Of a DNA stretch of 64,000 nucleotides, positions 36,644-45,845 are shown one piece after another. The notes beneath the pieces are model-generated. The model made no database searches, was not told the DNA's origin, and saw nothing but the letters and a program-made list of their open reading frames with translations. Source of the stretch: Vibrio hannami (lineage in GTDB: Bacteria > Pseudomonadota > Gammaproteobacteria > Enterobacterales > Vibrionaceae). The translations under genes and the position numbers were made by a program. Location of the stretch: assembly GCF_029589055.1 (NCBI RefSeq), contig NZ_JARQZP010000003.1, forward strand, positions 1,612,001 through 1,676,000, written 5' to 3'. How positions within the stretch are numbered: the first letter of the stretch is position 1; every line of letters starts with the position of its first letter.

Positions 36644-38553
36644 CGGGTATATTTCTTCAGGCATTTATCTATTTGGTCGCTGCTGTAATCGCAGTGCCAA
36701 TAGCAAAAAGACTGGGGCTGGGATCAGTACTTGGTTATCTGATAGCAGGAGTGGTAATTGGTCCGGTAATTGGCCTGGTGGGTGAAGAAACCACAACTAT
36801 CCAGCACTTTGCCGAATTTGGTGTCGTCATGATGCTGTTCTTGGTTGGTTTGGAGCTTGAGCCTAAAATGCTCTGGTCTATGCGTAACAGACTGGTTGGA
36901 TTGGGGGGATTACAAGTAGCAGGTACCGCAGCCGCAGTTATGGCTATCGCCCTGTTCTTCGGTCTTACCTGGACGGTGGCATTAACGATCGGCTTAATTT
37001 TTTCACTCTCTTCAACCGCTATCGTATTACAGACGTTTAGTGAAAAAGGCCTTAGCAGAACCGATGGCGCTCAAAATGCATTCTCAATCCTTCTGTTCCA
37101 GGATATTGCCGTTATCCCTATGCTGGCATTTATTCCTCTGCTCGCCTTACCCGAGCTTGTGGAACAAGCGAGTAATCTGGCACACACCGCAGACCATCAT
37201 GAAGATCTAAGCCTGGTTGCTGGATTACCTGGGTGGGCTTACGCACTAGTCATCGTTGTCTCTATCGCTGCAGTAGTAATTGGAGGGCACTTCCTGAGCC
37301 GTCCGCTGTTCCGTTTCGTTGCGAAATCCGGCCTGCGTGAAATCTTTACTGCAACTGCACTTATGCTGGTTATTGGTATCGCGGCTTTAATGAGCCTGGT
37401 AGGCCTGTCTCCTGCGCTGGGTACATTCCTGGCAGGTGTGGTACTGGCAAACAGTGAGTTCAGACATGAACTGGAATCGAATATCGATCCATTTAAGGGC
37501 TTGCTGCTGGGGCTATTCTTTATCACCGTTGGTGCTGGTATCGATTTCTCTGTACTGGCTAATGATCTGGTACTGATCTTATCACTGACCTTTGGCGTTA
37601 TTGTCCTAAAAGCAATGGTCCTGTATATCCTTGCTGTTAGCTTTAAAGTCAAAGGAAGCGATCGCTGGTTATTAACTCTAAGCCTTGCTCAAGCTGGTGA
37701 ATTTGGCTTTGTTCTGCTTTCGTTCTCAGTATCCAACCACGTATTACCAACGGAAATAGCCTCAGTACTTTCTCTGGTGGTCGCGTTATCGATGTTCCTG
37801 ACACCGGCTCTGTTTATCCTGTTTGATAAAGTTATTAAGCCGAGATTTGAAAAAGCCTCCAATGATCGTGAACAAGATGATATTGATGAAACCGGTACTG
37901 TCATTGTTGCAGGCGTTGGTCGTGTGGGTCAGATAATCAACCGTATGCTGGTAGCAAATGGTATCAAAACCGTTGTCCTTGATCATAAATCTGATCAGGT
38001 GGACGCATTAAGACAACTTGGTACCAAGACATACTACGGCGACGCGACCAAACCTGACCTTCTGCATACGGCAGGCATTGAACATGCTGCTGCACTGGTT
38101 ATTGCTATCGATGATCAGGAAGCAAGTGTAGAGCTAGTTAAGTATGTGAAGCACACTTATCCTCAGGTGAAAGTGATTGCTCGTGCATTTGACCGTGGGC
38201 ATGGTTACCTGCTTCGTCGTTCAGGTGCTGATATTATCGAGTCAGAGACCTATCACACAGCGCTCGAACTTGGTGTTCACACCATGAAAGAAGTGGGCAT
38301 GCATCCATTCCATGTTGAGCAGCAGAAGGTGGCCTATAAAAATGTGGAAGATGCCAAATCAGACATTCTTTACGAAGCGTGGGCTGGTGGCTCAGAGGAA
38401 GAGCGCTACGATAACAACTACCGTAAGCTATTTATACAACTCGAGACCCATATCCTCGAAGCGATGGGATCTGATAAGCGAGGTATTCACTCTATGGCCG
38501 AAAGAGAGTGGACACCGCCACCAAAGGGATATGCCGATAAATTTTCGGAATAA
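36640..38553 (+). CDS. Glutathione-regulated K+/H+ antiporter KefB/KefC
   Basis: A 637-residue CPA2 antiporter: about 12 TM helices to residue 385, then an RCK/TrkA-N domain (GTVIVAGVGRVGQ, about 418-540) that binds nucleotide and glutathione adducts. The motifs LALPELVEQ and the QDIAVIPML membrane motif are typical. It lets K+ out during electrophile stress to acidify and protect the cell. KefB and KefC cannot be told apart confidently here. Confidence 0.93.
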   Translation: MTGIFLQAFIYLVAAVIAVPIAKRLGLGSVLGYLIAGVVIGPVIGLVGEETTTIQHFAEFGVVMMLFLVGLELEPKMLWSMRNRLVGLGGLQVAGTAAAVMAIALFFGLTWTVALTIGLIFSLSSTAIVLQTFSEKGLSRTDGAQNAFSILLFQDIAVIPMLAFIPLLALPELVEQASNLAHTADHHEDLSLVAGLPGWAYALVIVVSIAAVVIGGHFLSRPLFRFVAKSGLREIFTATALMLVIGIAALMSLVGLSPALGTFLAGVVLANSEFRHELESNIDPFKGLLLGLFFITVGAGIDFSVLANDLVLILSLTFGVIVLKAMVLYILAVSFKVKGSDRWLLTLSLAQAGEFGFVLLSFSVSNHVLPTEIASVLSLVVALSMFLTPALFILFDKVIKPRFEKASNDREQDDIDETGTVIVAGVGRVGQIINRMLVANGIKTVVLDHKSDQVDALRQLGTKTYYGDATKPDLLHTAGIEHAAALVIAIDDQEASVELVKYVKHTYPQVKVIARAFDRGHGYLLRRSGADIIESETYHTALELGVHTMKEVGMHPFHVEQQKVAYKNVEDAKSDILYEAWAGGSEEERYDNNYRKLFIQLETHILEAMGSDKRGIHSMAEREWTPPPKGYADKFSE

Positions 38554-38573
38554 GCCTATACGTTGCTAACATA

Positions 38574-38613
38574 AATCCGCCTTCCGCTAGAAAGTGCTTA
38601 AGGCGGATTTTTT
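38574..38613. terminator. Bidirectional terminator after kefB/C
   Basis: AATCCGCCTT...AAGGCGGATT (10-bp stem) followed by T5; the opposite strand also has an A/T flank toward the convergent glycosylase gene. Confidence 0.85.
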
Positions 38614-39230
38614 TATTCTGAGAACATATTTGCGTTTTTCCAAGCCCACAGATAACGGCACGCAATGGTCCGGTACGGTGCCCACGGCTTTGCCACATCT
38701 AGCAGCGCTTTTTTCAACACGCGTCCTTTTAATTCCTGATAGCCGTACAACTCCTGTATCGACTGCTGAATTATCAGGTCATCAGGGGCAAATACATCCT
38801 GCCTGGCCAGTGCAGACATCAAAAACATTTCCACTGTCCAACGGCCCACACCATATATCTCCGTTAACTCAGAAACTACCGTTTCGTTGTCGCACCCATC
38901 AAGATATTCGCGTTCAAGCCTTCCGGTTAAAGCAAACTCAGCAACAGAATGGACATACTTCACTTTTTGCCTTGAAAGGCCAGCACTTCTTAATGTTTCT
39001 TCTGAAAGGGTTGTCAACAACTCTGGAGTTGGATTGTTCTCAGGAAATAGAGATTCAAATCGGGACCAGATAGTCGCAGCTGCTTTGATAGACAACTGTT
39101 GATGCACAATCGACTCAACTAATGCGTGAAATGGCTCCCTCTCACTCCAGGCCTGTGGGCACGGTAGTGAAACAATGAGCTCTTTCATAACTGGGTCGGA
39201 TTGCTTTAAATGCTCTAGTGCTGCTTTCAT
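38613..39230 (-). CDS. DNA-3-methyladenine glycosylase II (AlkA-like, HhH-GPD)
   Basis: A 205-residue base-excision repair glycosylase. The helix-hairpin-helix is LTEIYGVGRWTVEMFLM and the catalytic Asp is in DVFAPDDLIIQQ. It lacks the N-terminal AlkA domain and the Ada-like region, so it is the short MAG/AlkA type (like yeast Mag1). Excises alkylated purines. Monocistronic. Confidence 0.9.
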   Translation of the reverse strand: MKAALEHLKQSDPVMKELIVSLPCPQAWSEREPFHALVESIVHQQLSIKAAATIWSRFESLFPENNPTPELLTTLSEETLRSAGLSRQKVKYVHSVAEFALTGRLEREYLDGCDNETVVSELTEIYGVGRWTVEMFLMSALARQDVFAPDDLIIQQSIQELYGYQELKGRVLKKALLDVAKPWAPYRTIACRYLWAWKNANMFSE

Positions 39231-39444
39231 TGTCTAATACTCTATCGTTTGGATAACTCGTTATCTTATAAATAAAATGTGTGTCCCTGCCACAAAATAT
39301 GTATAGATAGCCCTTTAGTTATCGATTGAGTTAAAAAAATAGATAGCAAAAATGGATTTTATTTGATTATCTATAGGAAACTCTGAAAAAAATTCGCTAA
39401 CATTAATGTACAACGTCCCCTTAAATGAATAAGTCTAGCCATCA

Positions 39445-40467
39445 ATGAGTAAAGAAGAATTTCAAAAGGCAACGGAAAACCTGAGAAAAGCAGTTCCTCT
39501 AATGATAAAAAATCAGGTGCCAACGACTCCGACGAACTATGCATTATGGTATACATACGTTGATCAAACGCAACCAGCCCTCAATGAAGAACTTGATGAG
39601 CTCATTGAAGAGTATGGTTTATGTTTGCCAAGCCACAATGAGTCTCTATACAAGAAATACATTGCCAGCCAAACAGAATCAGACGTTACCGAATTAAAAT
39701 CAAACCTTGAGATCCTTGTTAACGAGATCTTCCAGTCGATGAAGGATACGATGGAAGACACCAGCTCGTTTCAGGATATGATCAACAAAAGCTTTGATAC
39801 TCTGGAAAGCATAGATAAAGAGGGCATTACCTTCGATGAGGTGATGGGCTTACTTAAAGACTTTGTTGCTGAATCAAGAGAAATCAGGAGTTCAACTCAA
39901 TACTTTAATAGTCAGCTTAGTACCGCGAGCCAGGAAATCGCTAACTTAAAAAAGCAGCTTGAAGCCGTGCAAAAAGATGCACTTTACGATAGCCTTTCCA
40001 GCTTACTTAACCGTGGAGCATTTGATAAAGACATTGCTTCTTTATGCAACTCGGAAGAATCACACCCTCTTTGCCTGATCCTTATCGATATAGATCGATT
40101 CAAAGATCTCAACGACCAGTATGGCCATGTGTTCGGAGACATGGTGATCAAAGCTATTGCACGAAGGCTTCAAATTAACTGTCGTGAAGGCATCGCTGCA
40201 TATCGATATGGTGGTGAAGAGTTTGCTTTATTAGTACCAAACAAACCGCTACGTATAGCAAGACAGTTTGCAGAGCAGGTTAGACGCTCAATTGAGAAAA
40301 TCGCCGTAAAAGATAAACGTACCGGTGAATCTGTTGGCAATATCTCAGCATCATTTGGTGTTGCTGAATATCAGCCGGGAGAAAGCCCTATCTCATTGAT
40401 AGATAATGCAGATCAACAGCTTTACAAAGCTAAAAGCCTCGGAAGAAACCGCGTTTTACCTGTGTAA
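39445..40467 (+). CDS. Cytoplasmic diguanylate cyclase (GGDEF)
   Basis: A 340-residue protein without membrane spans. The N-terminal 165 residues are helical (AVPLMIKNQVPTTPTNYALWYTYVD, a motif common to a DGC subfamily in Vibrio and Pseudomonas) with a coiled coil before the GGDEF domain (about 175-338). Active site GGEEF. No inhibitory RxxD. The input is unknown. Confidence 0.92.
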   Translation: MSKEEFQKATENLRKAVPLMIKNQVPTTPTNYALWYTYVDQTQPALNEELDELIEEYGLCLPSHNESLYKKYIASQTESDVTELKSNLEILVNEIFQSMKDTMEDTSSFQDMINKSFDTLESIDKEGITFDEVMGLLKDFVAESREIRSSTQYFNSQLSTASQEIANLKKQLEAVQKDALYDSLSSLLNRGAFDKDIASLCNSEESHPLCLILIDIDRFKDLNDQYGHVFGDMVIKAIARRLQINCREGIAAYRYGGEEFALLVPNKPLRIARQFAEQVRRSIEKIAVKDKRTGESVGNISASFGVAEYQPGESPISLIDNADQQLYKAKSLGRNRVLPV

Positions 40468-40629
40468 GTATTCAAAAGAAAAATTGACAACAAACCAGCG
40501 TGCAAAATCGCGCGCTGGATCATAAATATCAAAAAATTCAATCAACTAAGCTCTTCCTCACACTTCAATGTAAATTGATTGACTACACTTTCGGTAACTT
40601 TAATTAGCAAAGGAGCCGAGAGAATATCC

Positions 40630-42067
40630 ATGACAATAAAAAGCACCCTTTTTATTTTCCTGTTTAGCCTTTTACCCACAACCGTATCTCGCCTCTTCTG
40701 GCGAACGAATTGAAGGACTGACAACATCTGCTGTTGGCTATGCCTGTATCGTCGTATTTGTCTTAGCCTACGCCTTGGTAATGGGGGAAGAGTTTCTTAA
40801 GCTAAAGAAATCAAAACCCGTGTTATTAGGTGCGGGCATTATCTGGATCATGATTGGCTTTGTATATCAAAGTCACGGACAAACGGAAGTTGCTCAGGCC
40901 GCTATTGAACACAACCTGCTTGAGTACGCAGAGTTGCTTCTCTTTCTCCTGGTTGCCATGACCTATATTAATGCAATGGAAGAACGACGGCTGTTCGATT
41001 GCCTGCGAGCCTGGATGGTCGGTAAAGGCTTCGACTTTCGTACCCTGTTCTGGTTAACCGGTATCTTATCTTTTTTTATATCCCCTATCGCCGATAACCT
41101 GACAACCGCTCTTCTTATGTGTGCTGTGGTGCTTAAAGTAGGTGGTAACAACGATAGATTTATAGGACTTGCCTGTATCAATATTGTGGTCGCTGCCAAC
41201 GCTGGAGGGGCATTCAGTCCATTTGGAGATATCACGACGCTAATGGTCTGGCAGGCGGGTATTGTAGAATTCCAGCAGTTTTTAGCGCTATTTCTGCCTT
41301 CCGTTATCAACTATCTGGTTCCTGGCTTAATCATGTCGTTCTTTATTCCGAACGATAAGCCCGAGGTCATACACGAATATGTTGAGATGAAACGTGGAGG
41401 TAAGCGTATCGCAGGGCTATTCCTGCTTACTATCGCTACAGCGGTCTGTTTCCATGGTTTCTTACACTTTCCGCCAGTTATTGGCATGATGATGGGGCTT
41501 GCTTACCTGCAATTCTTTGGTTTCTTCTTACGTAAAACGCTTCCTGCTTCTATAGCAAGAAAGCGTGCTAAAGCGATTGCAGCCCACGATGAAGCGGCAT
41601 TACAACGCTTAGGTTCTATTATTCCTTTCGACGTATTTAAACGAGTATCACACGCAGAATGGGACACCCTGCTGTTCTTCTATGGCGTGGTCATGTGTGT
41701 AGGCGGATTAAGCCTGCTTGGCTACCTGGAGCTGGTTTCTGACATCATGTATAACCAGTGGGATCCTATCTGGGCAAACGTAATGGTGGGGATTTTATCC
41801 GCCATTGTCGATAACATCCCCGTCATGTTCGCGGTATTAACCATGAACCCAGAGATGTCGTTGGGTAACTGGTTGCTTGTCACCCTTACGGCTGGTGTTG
41901 GTGGTAGTTTGCTATCAATAGGTTCAGCGGCAGGTGTAGCACTAATGGGCGCGGCTCATGGCAAGTACACCTTCTTCGGGCACCTTAAATGGATGCCAGT
42001 GATAGCGATTGGTTACGCTATCAGCATTGGCATACATTTGATGCTTAACTACGAACTTTTCTATTAG
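40630..42067 (+). pseudogene. nhaD: Na+/H+ antiporter NhaD, frameshifted in the signal region
   Basis: A Na+(Li+)/H+ antiporter of the inner membrane, important for alkaline salt tolerance in Vibrio. The long frame starts only at TTG 40775 (430 residues), but the reading continues in frame back to TCTTCTGGCGAACG and an upstream ATG at 40630 with a typical signal-like segment (MTIKSTL) is one base out of register. One T too many in the T5 run at 40649-40653 explains it; with T4 the product is 478 residues, the normal NhaD length. About 12 TM helices; conserved ISPIADNLTTALLMCAV and GGAFSPFGDITTLMVWQAG are intact. Confidence 0.85.
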
Positions 42068-42093
42068 ATAGAAGCCTTAAAGCATTAGTTCCG

Positions 42094-42127
42094 GAAGCAC
42101 TTATTTATTAAGTGCTTCTACTTTTTT
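42094..42127 (+). terminator. Terminator after nhaD, overlapping the DUF3081 gene 3' end
   Basis: GAAGCACTT-ATTTATT-AAGTGCTTC followed by T6. It includes the last codons of the convergent DUF3081 gene. Confidence 0.75.
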
Positions 42128-42352
42128 AAGAAAACTATCGCGAAGGTGTTCCTGATCGTATTCAAGATGATAAGTATTGTGGAAGCCAACTTTCAGCTCT
42201 ACGCCACTACCACGCATAAAAACGTTATAACCATCGTAATCAGAAAATGCTTCTACACCTTCATATATCTTACCAAACTCTGTAGGAGTGCCTCGCTCCA
42301 TGATCATTTCGTAGGCTCTTAAAACTTTGCCAGGATCCAGGTCATTTTTCAT
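42101..42352 (-). CDS. DUF3081 family small protein
   Basis: An 83-residue soluble protein; LDPGKVLRAYEMIMERG and the DYDGYNVFMRG segment match DUF3081, a family of unknown function limited to Vibrio and relatives. Preceded by GGGAG eight bases before ATG 42352. Confidence 0.8.
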   Translation of the reverse strand: MKNDLDPGKVLRAYEMIMERGTPTEFGKIYEGVEAFSDYDGYNVFMRGSGVELKVGFHNTYHLEYDQEHLRDSFLKKVEALNK

Positions 42353-42528
42353 AACAAGCTCCCTATCGTTTCATTGAACACATTCTAAGTATGGCTAGGT
42401 GTGTGGATATTTGCCATTTTTTACCAATCTCCGGGTAATGACCTATCCTTAAATGATAAAGATAATAATAAAAATGGCTGGGCTATAACGTTATTTACTT
42501 TGTCCTACGCTTTTAGAAGGATGCACCC

Positions 42529-44193
42529 ATGAACCTAACGATTCGCGCTCGCCTAATTATACTTGCCGTAGTGCCTGTTTTACTCATTTCTGTTTGCCTT
42601 TTGCTGCTCACCCGTTACGAGTTGAACACATTAAACACGTTACAAATCGATGCTTCGAGAACCAAATTGATGGACTCGAAGAAAGAGGAAGTTCGCTCCT
42701 ATATGGAGATAGTTAAAACTTCACTCATTCCTCTTAAAGCTAGAAACGCCTCTCTGGATGAAGTGAGGGAAACTCTGTCTAAGATTAAATATGGCGAAAC
42801 AGGTTATCTCTTTGCCTATAGCTCCGAAGGTATACGGATAGTTCAGGGGGATACTGATAAGGGGTTAGGGCAGAGCTTTTGGAACTTAAAAGATGTAAAC
42901 GGGTTCCTTTTGCTTCAGGATATTGTCAAGCAGGCCAAAAGTGGTGGTGGCTATACCACCTACTATTTCCCGAAACCGGGGGGAGAGGAACCATTACCAA
43001 AACTAAGCTATTCCATATATGAACCTCAGTGGGATCTGATTATAGGAACGGGCTTTTATATTGATGATATAGAAGAATCCTTAGCTATTATGAATCAGGC
43101 ATCACTGGATTCGATGAAACAAAGCGTACTTAACACTGCATTAATTACTCTGGTCATTACTCTATTTGTTCTGAGTATCGCAACCCTGATAAACCGCAGT
43201 ATTCTAAAGCCACTTAGCCTGTTTGACGAGTCTGTTGAAAAGTTCTCAAAGGGCGAAGCCGATCTCACAGCCAGAATAGAAGACTTCAACCTGCCTGAAT
43301 TTAACCGGCTAGGGAAAAACTTTAACGCCTTTGTTGAAAATCTTCAGAACATTATTGGCAGCGTCTCTCAGGTAAGTACTAACGTTGTATCCGAAACCAA
43401 TGACATGGCAGACAGAGCATCAGAAGTGGATTCGTTAGCAAATGGACAGCGAGAAGAAACAGAGCAAGTTGCAACCGCAATGAACGAGATGACCTCTACT
43501 GCTCAGGAAATCTCAAATAACGCAAATCAAGCCGCAGAAGCAGCGACAAATGTAGAAAATAGTACCACTCATGCAATGGAAATCGTCACCAATGCGGCAA
43601 ATTCCGTTGAAAGCCTGGCGTCCGGTGTAGCAGAAGCAGGCAGAGTTATCTCCGACCTGGAAAAAGACGTTCAGAACATATCCTCATCTCTTGGCGTTAT
43701 TCAGGAAATAGCCGAACAAACCAACCTTTTAGCGTTAAATGCCGCAATTGAAGCCGCCCGGGCAGGTGAGCAAGGGCGAGGGTTTGCTGTCGTTGCTGAT
43801 GAAGTTCGTAATCTTGCGACCCGAACCCAGGATAGCACGCTCGAAATTCATGAAATGATTGAACAACTGAAGTCTGCCTCAGACAGCGCCGTTAGCTCTA
43901 TGGAACATAGTCAGGTTCAAAGCGCTCAAACAGTAGAGGAAGCAAAAGCAGCAACGGTTGCATTAACAGATATTCAAAACTCAGTGAAAATCATCATGGA
44001 TATGAGCGACCTGATTGCTACAGCAACGGAAGAACAATCTCAGGTGGGACAAGAGATAACCGAACGAATTGTTGTTATATCCGAGCAAAGCAACAAGTCT
44101 GCCGATTTAGCTCAGGAAAACCGGGCCGGCAGCCAAAACCTAAACAGTAAAGCAGATGAACTCTATCATCTGGTAGATAGGTTTACAGTGTAA
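42529..44193 (+). CDS. Methyl-accepting chemotaxis protein with Cache_2 sensor (paralogue 1)
   Basis: A 554-residue chemoreceptor. TM1 at about 10-30, a single Cache domain at about 40-190 ([45 protein letters not shown]), TM2 at about 200-220, HAMP to about 275, signalling hairpin [20 protein letters not shown]. Family members sense organic acids. The stop codon TAA and its preceding codons (TTT ACA GTG) form a perfect parS2 site, and the paralogue at 51.2 kb ends the same way. Confidence 0.93.
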   Translation: MNLTIRARLIILAVVPVLLISVCLLLLTRYELNTLNTLQIDASRTKLMDSKKEEVRSYMEIVKTSLIPLKARNASLDEVRETLSKIKYGETGYLFAYSSEGIRIVQGDTDKGLGQSFWNLKDVNGFLLLQDIVKQAKSGGGYTTYYFPKPGGEEPLPKLSYSIYEPQWDLIIGTGFYIDDIEESLAIMNQASLDSMKQSVLNTALITLVITLFVLSIATLINRSILKPLSLFDESVEKFSKGEADLTARIEDFNLPEFNRLGKNFNAFVENLQNIIGSVSQVSTNVVSETNDMADRASEVDSLANGQREETEQVATAMNEMTSTAQEISNNANQAAEAATNVENSTTHAMEIVTNAANSVESLASGVAEAGRVISDLEKDVQNISSSLGVIQEIAEQTNLLALNAAIEAARAGEQGRGFAVVADEVRNLATRTQDSTLEIHEMIEQLKSASDSAVSSMEHSQVQSAQTVEEAKAATVALTDIQNSVKIIMDMSDLIATATEEQSQVGQEITERIVVISEQSNKSADLAQENRAGSQNLNSKADELYHLVDRFTV

Positions 44194-44195
44194 AC
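44181..44195. promoter_or_regulatory. parS2 centromere site A
   Basis: GTTTACAGTGTAAAC, a perfect 15-bp palindrome matching the ParB2 site NTTTACANTGTAAAN. It overlaps the stop codon of the chemoreceptor gene. Confidence 0.9.
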
Positions 44196-44231
44196 CAACA
44201 ATCAATGGCTTTAAGCCCCACCAGCAAATAG

Positions 44232-44275
44232 GAGCGTGGTTTATTTGGAATAAATAACCGCGCTCTATTTTTTTT
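44232..44275. terminator. Bidirectional terminator between chemoreceptor and MFS genes
   Basis: GAGCGTGGTTTATTT / AATAAATAACCGCGCTC, followed by T8. It serves the plus-strand chemoreceptor and possibly the convergent MFS gene. Confidence 0.82.
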
Positions 44276-45605
44276 AAAAGATCGCCTTCTTTTGATCTTT
44301 AAAATAGAAAACCACGCTGATGGAAACAAACAAGAACGTAAAATAATAGAAAAATGAAGAGAGCGAAGCTAAAAAGTCGAGGTGTTGCTCTACCTGTTGC
44401 TCCGTGTAGTTCTGAGACAGCAACTTATAGTAATAAGCATATAAAATACCTATCAAGCCGTACCCGAGGTTAAACATCAAACCCTTAAAGCTCAGTACGG
44501 TTGCTCTATTGTGTGAATCGGTCTTTTTATTAAGGTGGTAGCTGATGAAAATGTTCATAGTCATAATAATAAAAATTAGGACCAGAGCTGGTATCACCCC
44601 ATAGATCGACCACCCTAAGCTAATCCAATAGTAAGTCACCATAGTCGCCAGTCCCATGATGGCAATAAACCTCCTAGGAGCCATACGTTCCGCTAATTTA
44701 CGGCTCTGACCCGCCAGCAGTATTTGAAGCAAGCTGATCCCCGCTCCAATGAAGCCGAAATAAATAATAGGAATATCAATGGCTCGATAATACTGGCTGT
44801 TCATGGTTAAAAACATACGCGATGTATGTTCGAATAAGCTGTAATAAAGCAAAATAAACAGAACATAAGGAGTAGAAAGCACCCACTTCCCGGTATTTAA
44901 CGTTAGCTTCATGCTTGCAACTGTTGTCGCTAACCGGCTGCTATGCTCGGGTACCGTTTTCTTCCCTTCTCGCATACTGGTTGCTGAATAAATTGCAATC
45001 ATAGCAACGAGTAAGGTGGCATAGACGGGGATACGCATTATATCTTTTGTGCTTTCTGGTTCAGCCATCCCGAATAAGGAGTATACGTTAGTCATAAAGT
45101 TAACATCATACATAGCAGCCCCTATCAAAGTGACGAAAATGCCAACACTTGAGGCGATACGAAGCTGGATTTGCAATACTCTCGGCCATAGCTCTTCCTT
45201 GCCCTGCTCTTTTAGAGTGTCATAAGCGAGCGCTTCATCAGCACCACTCGCTAGAGCCATTGCCAAACCACTTAATATTCGGTTGATCAAAAATACAATG
45301 AAAACCAGTGTAGGGTTCCCCGTTGGCACAAAAGCAATCATCGCGATTTCTATAAACATGACAATCGAAGACAGGACCACGAGTTTTTTGCGTCCTAACG
45401 TATCGGCAAATGCTCCTGACGGAACCTCGGCAAGAACAATGGTCGCAGCCCAAACCACATTGAGCATAGCAAATTGAGATAAGGTTAAGCCGTAGTCCAA
45501 ATACAGTAGTGTGAAAACCGGGTAATAAAAACGCGCAAAGTAGCTACTTCGAAACATTAAGTAGTAGCGGACATTACGAACCAGAAGAATTTCTTTAAGC
45601 GTCAT
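44274..45605 (-). CDS. Major facilitator superfamily transporter
   Basis: A 443-residue inner-membrane transporter with 12 TM helices. MFS motif A at GAFADTLGRKKLV between TM2 and TM3; a cytoplasmic loop with REGKKTVPEHSSR in the middle. No subfamily signature recognised; substrate unknown. No adjacent regulator. Confidence 0.85.
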   Translation of the reverse strand: MTLKEILLVRNVRYYLMFRSSYFARFYYPVFTLLYLDYGLTLSQFAMLNVVWAATIVLAEVPSGAFADTLGRKKLVVLSSIVMFIEIAMIAFVPTGNPTLVFIVFLINRILSGLAMALASGADEALAYDTLKEQGKEELWPRVLQIQLRIASSVGIFVTLIGAAMYDVNFMTNVYSLFGMAEPESTKDIMRIPVYATLLVAMIAIYSATSMREGKKTVPEHSSRLATTVASMKLTLNTGKWVLSTPYVLFILLYYSLFEHTSRMFLTMNSQYYRAIDIPIIYFGFIGAGISLLQILLAGQSRKLAERMAPRRFIAIMGLATMVTYYWISLGWSIYGVIPALVLIFIIMTMNIFISYHLNKKTDSHNRATVLSFKGLMFNLGYGLIGILYAYYYKLLSQNYTEQQVEQHLDFLASLSSFFYYFTFLFVSISVVFYFKDQKKAIF

Positions 45606-45845
45606 TAGGCTTTCTGCATTTTTGAGAACATAAGGTTATGTATACACCTTTTTTAGCCTGATAGTAAAAGGTTCTAACCTACTCTCTTCGTTTTTACGTC
45701 GAACACATAATATTCACACCATTTAATTTATTGACTCAAAACTAAAACACCTAGGATGCAATGTTTTTCATATACTTTAGGACGAGACCACGTTGTTCAT
45801 AATAATTTGAGTTACCCATAAAAATAAACGGCTAGGGCGTAAACA

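Noticed and set aside
38594-39073. 159-residue plus-strand ORF opposite the glycosylase gene
   Set aside because: A shadow of the AlkA-like gene, whose HhH-GPD motif is unambiguous.
40495-40519. Terminator CCAGCG...CGCTGG after the GGDEF gene
   Set aside because: The hairpin is not followed by a T run on either strand.
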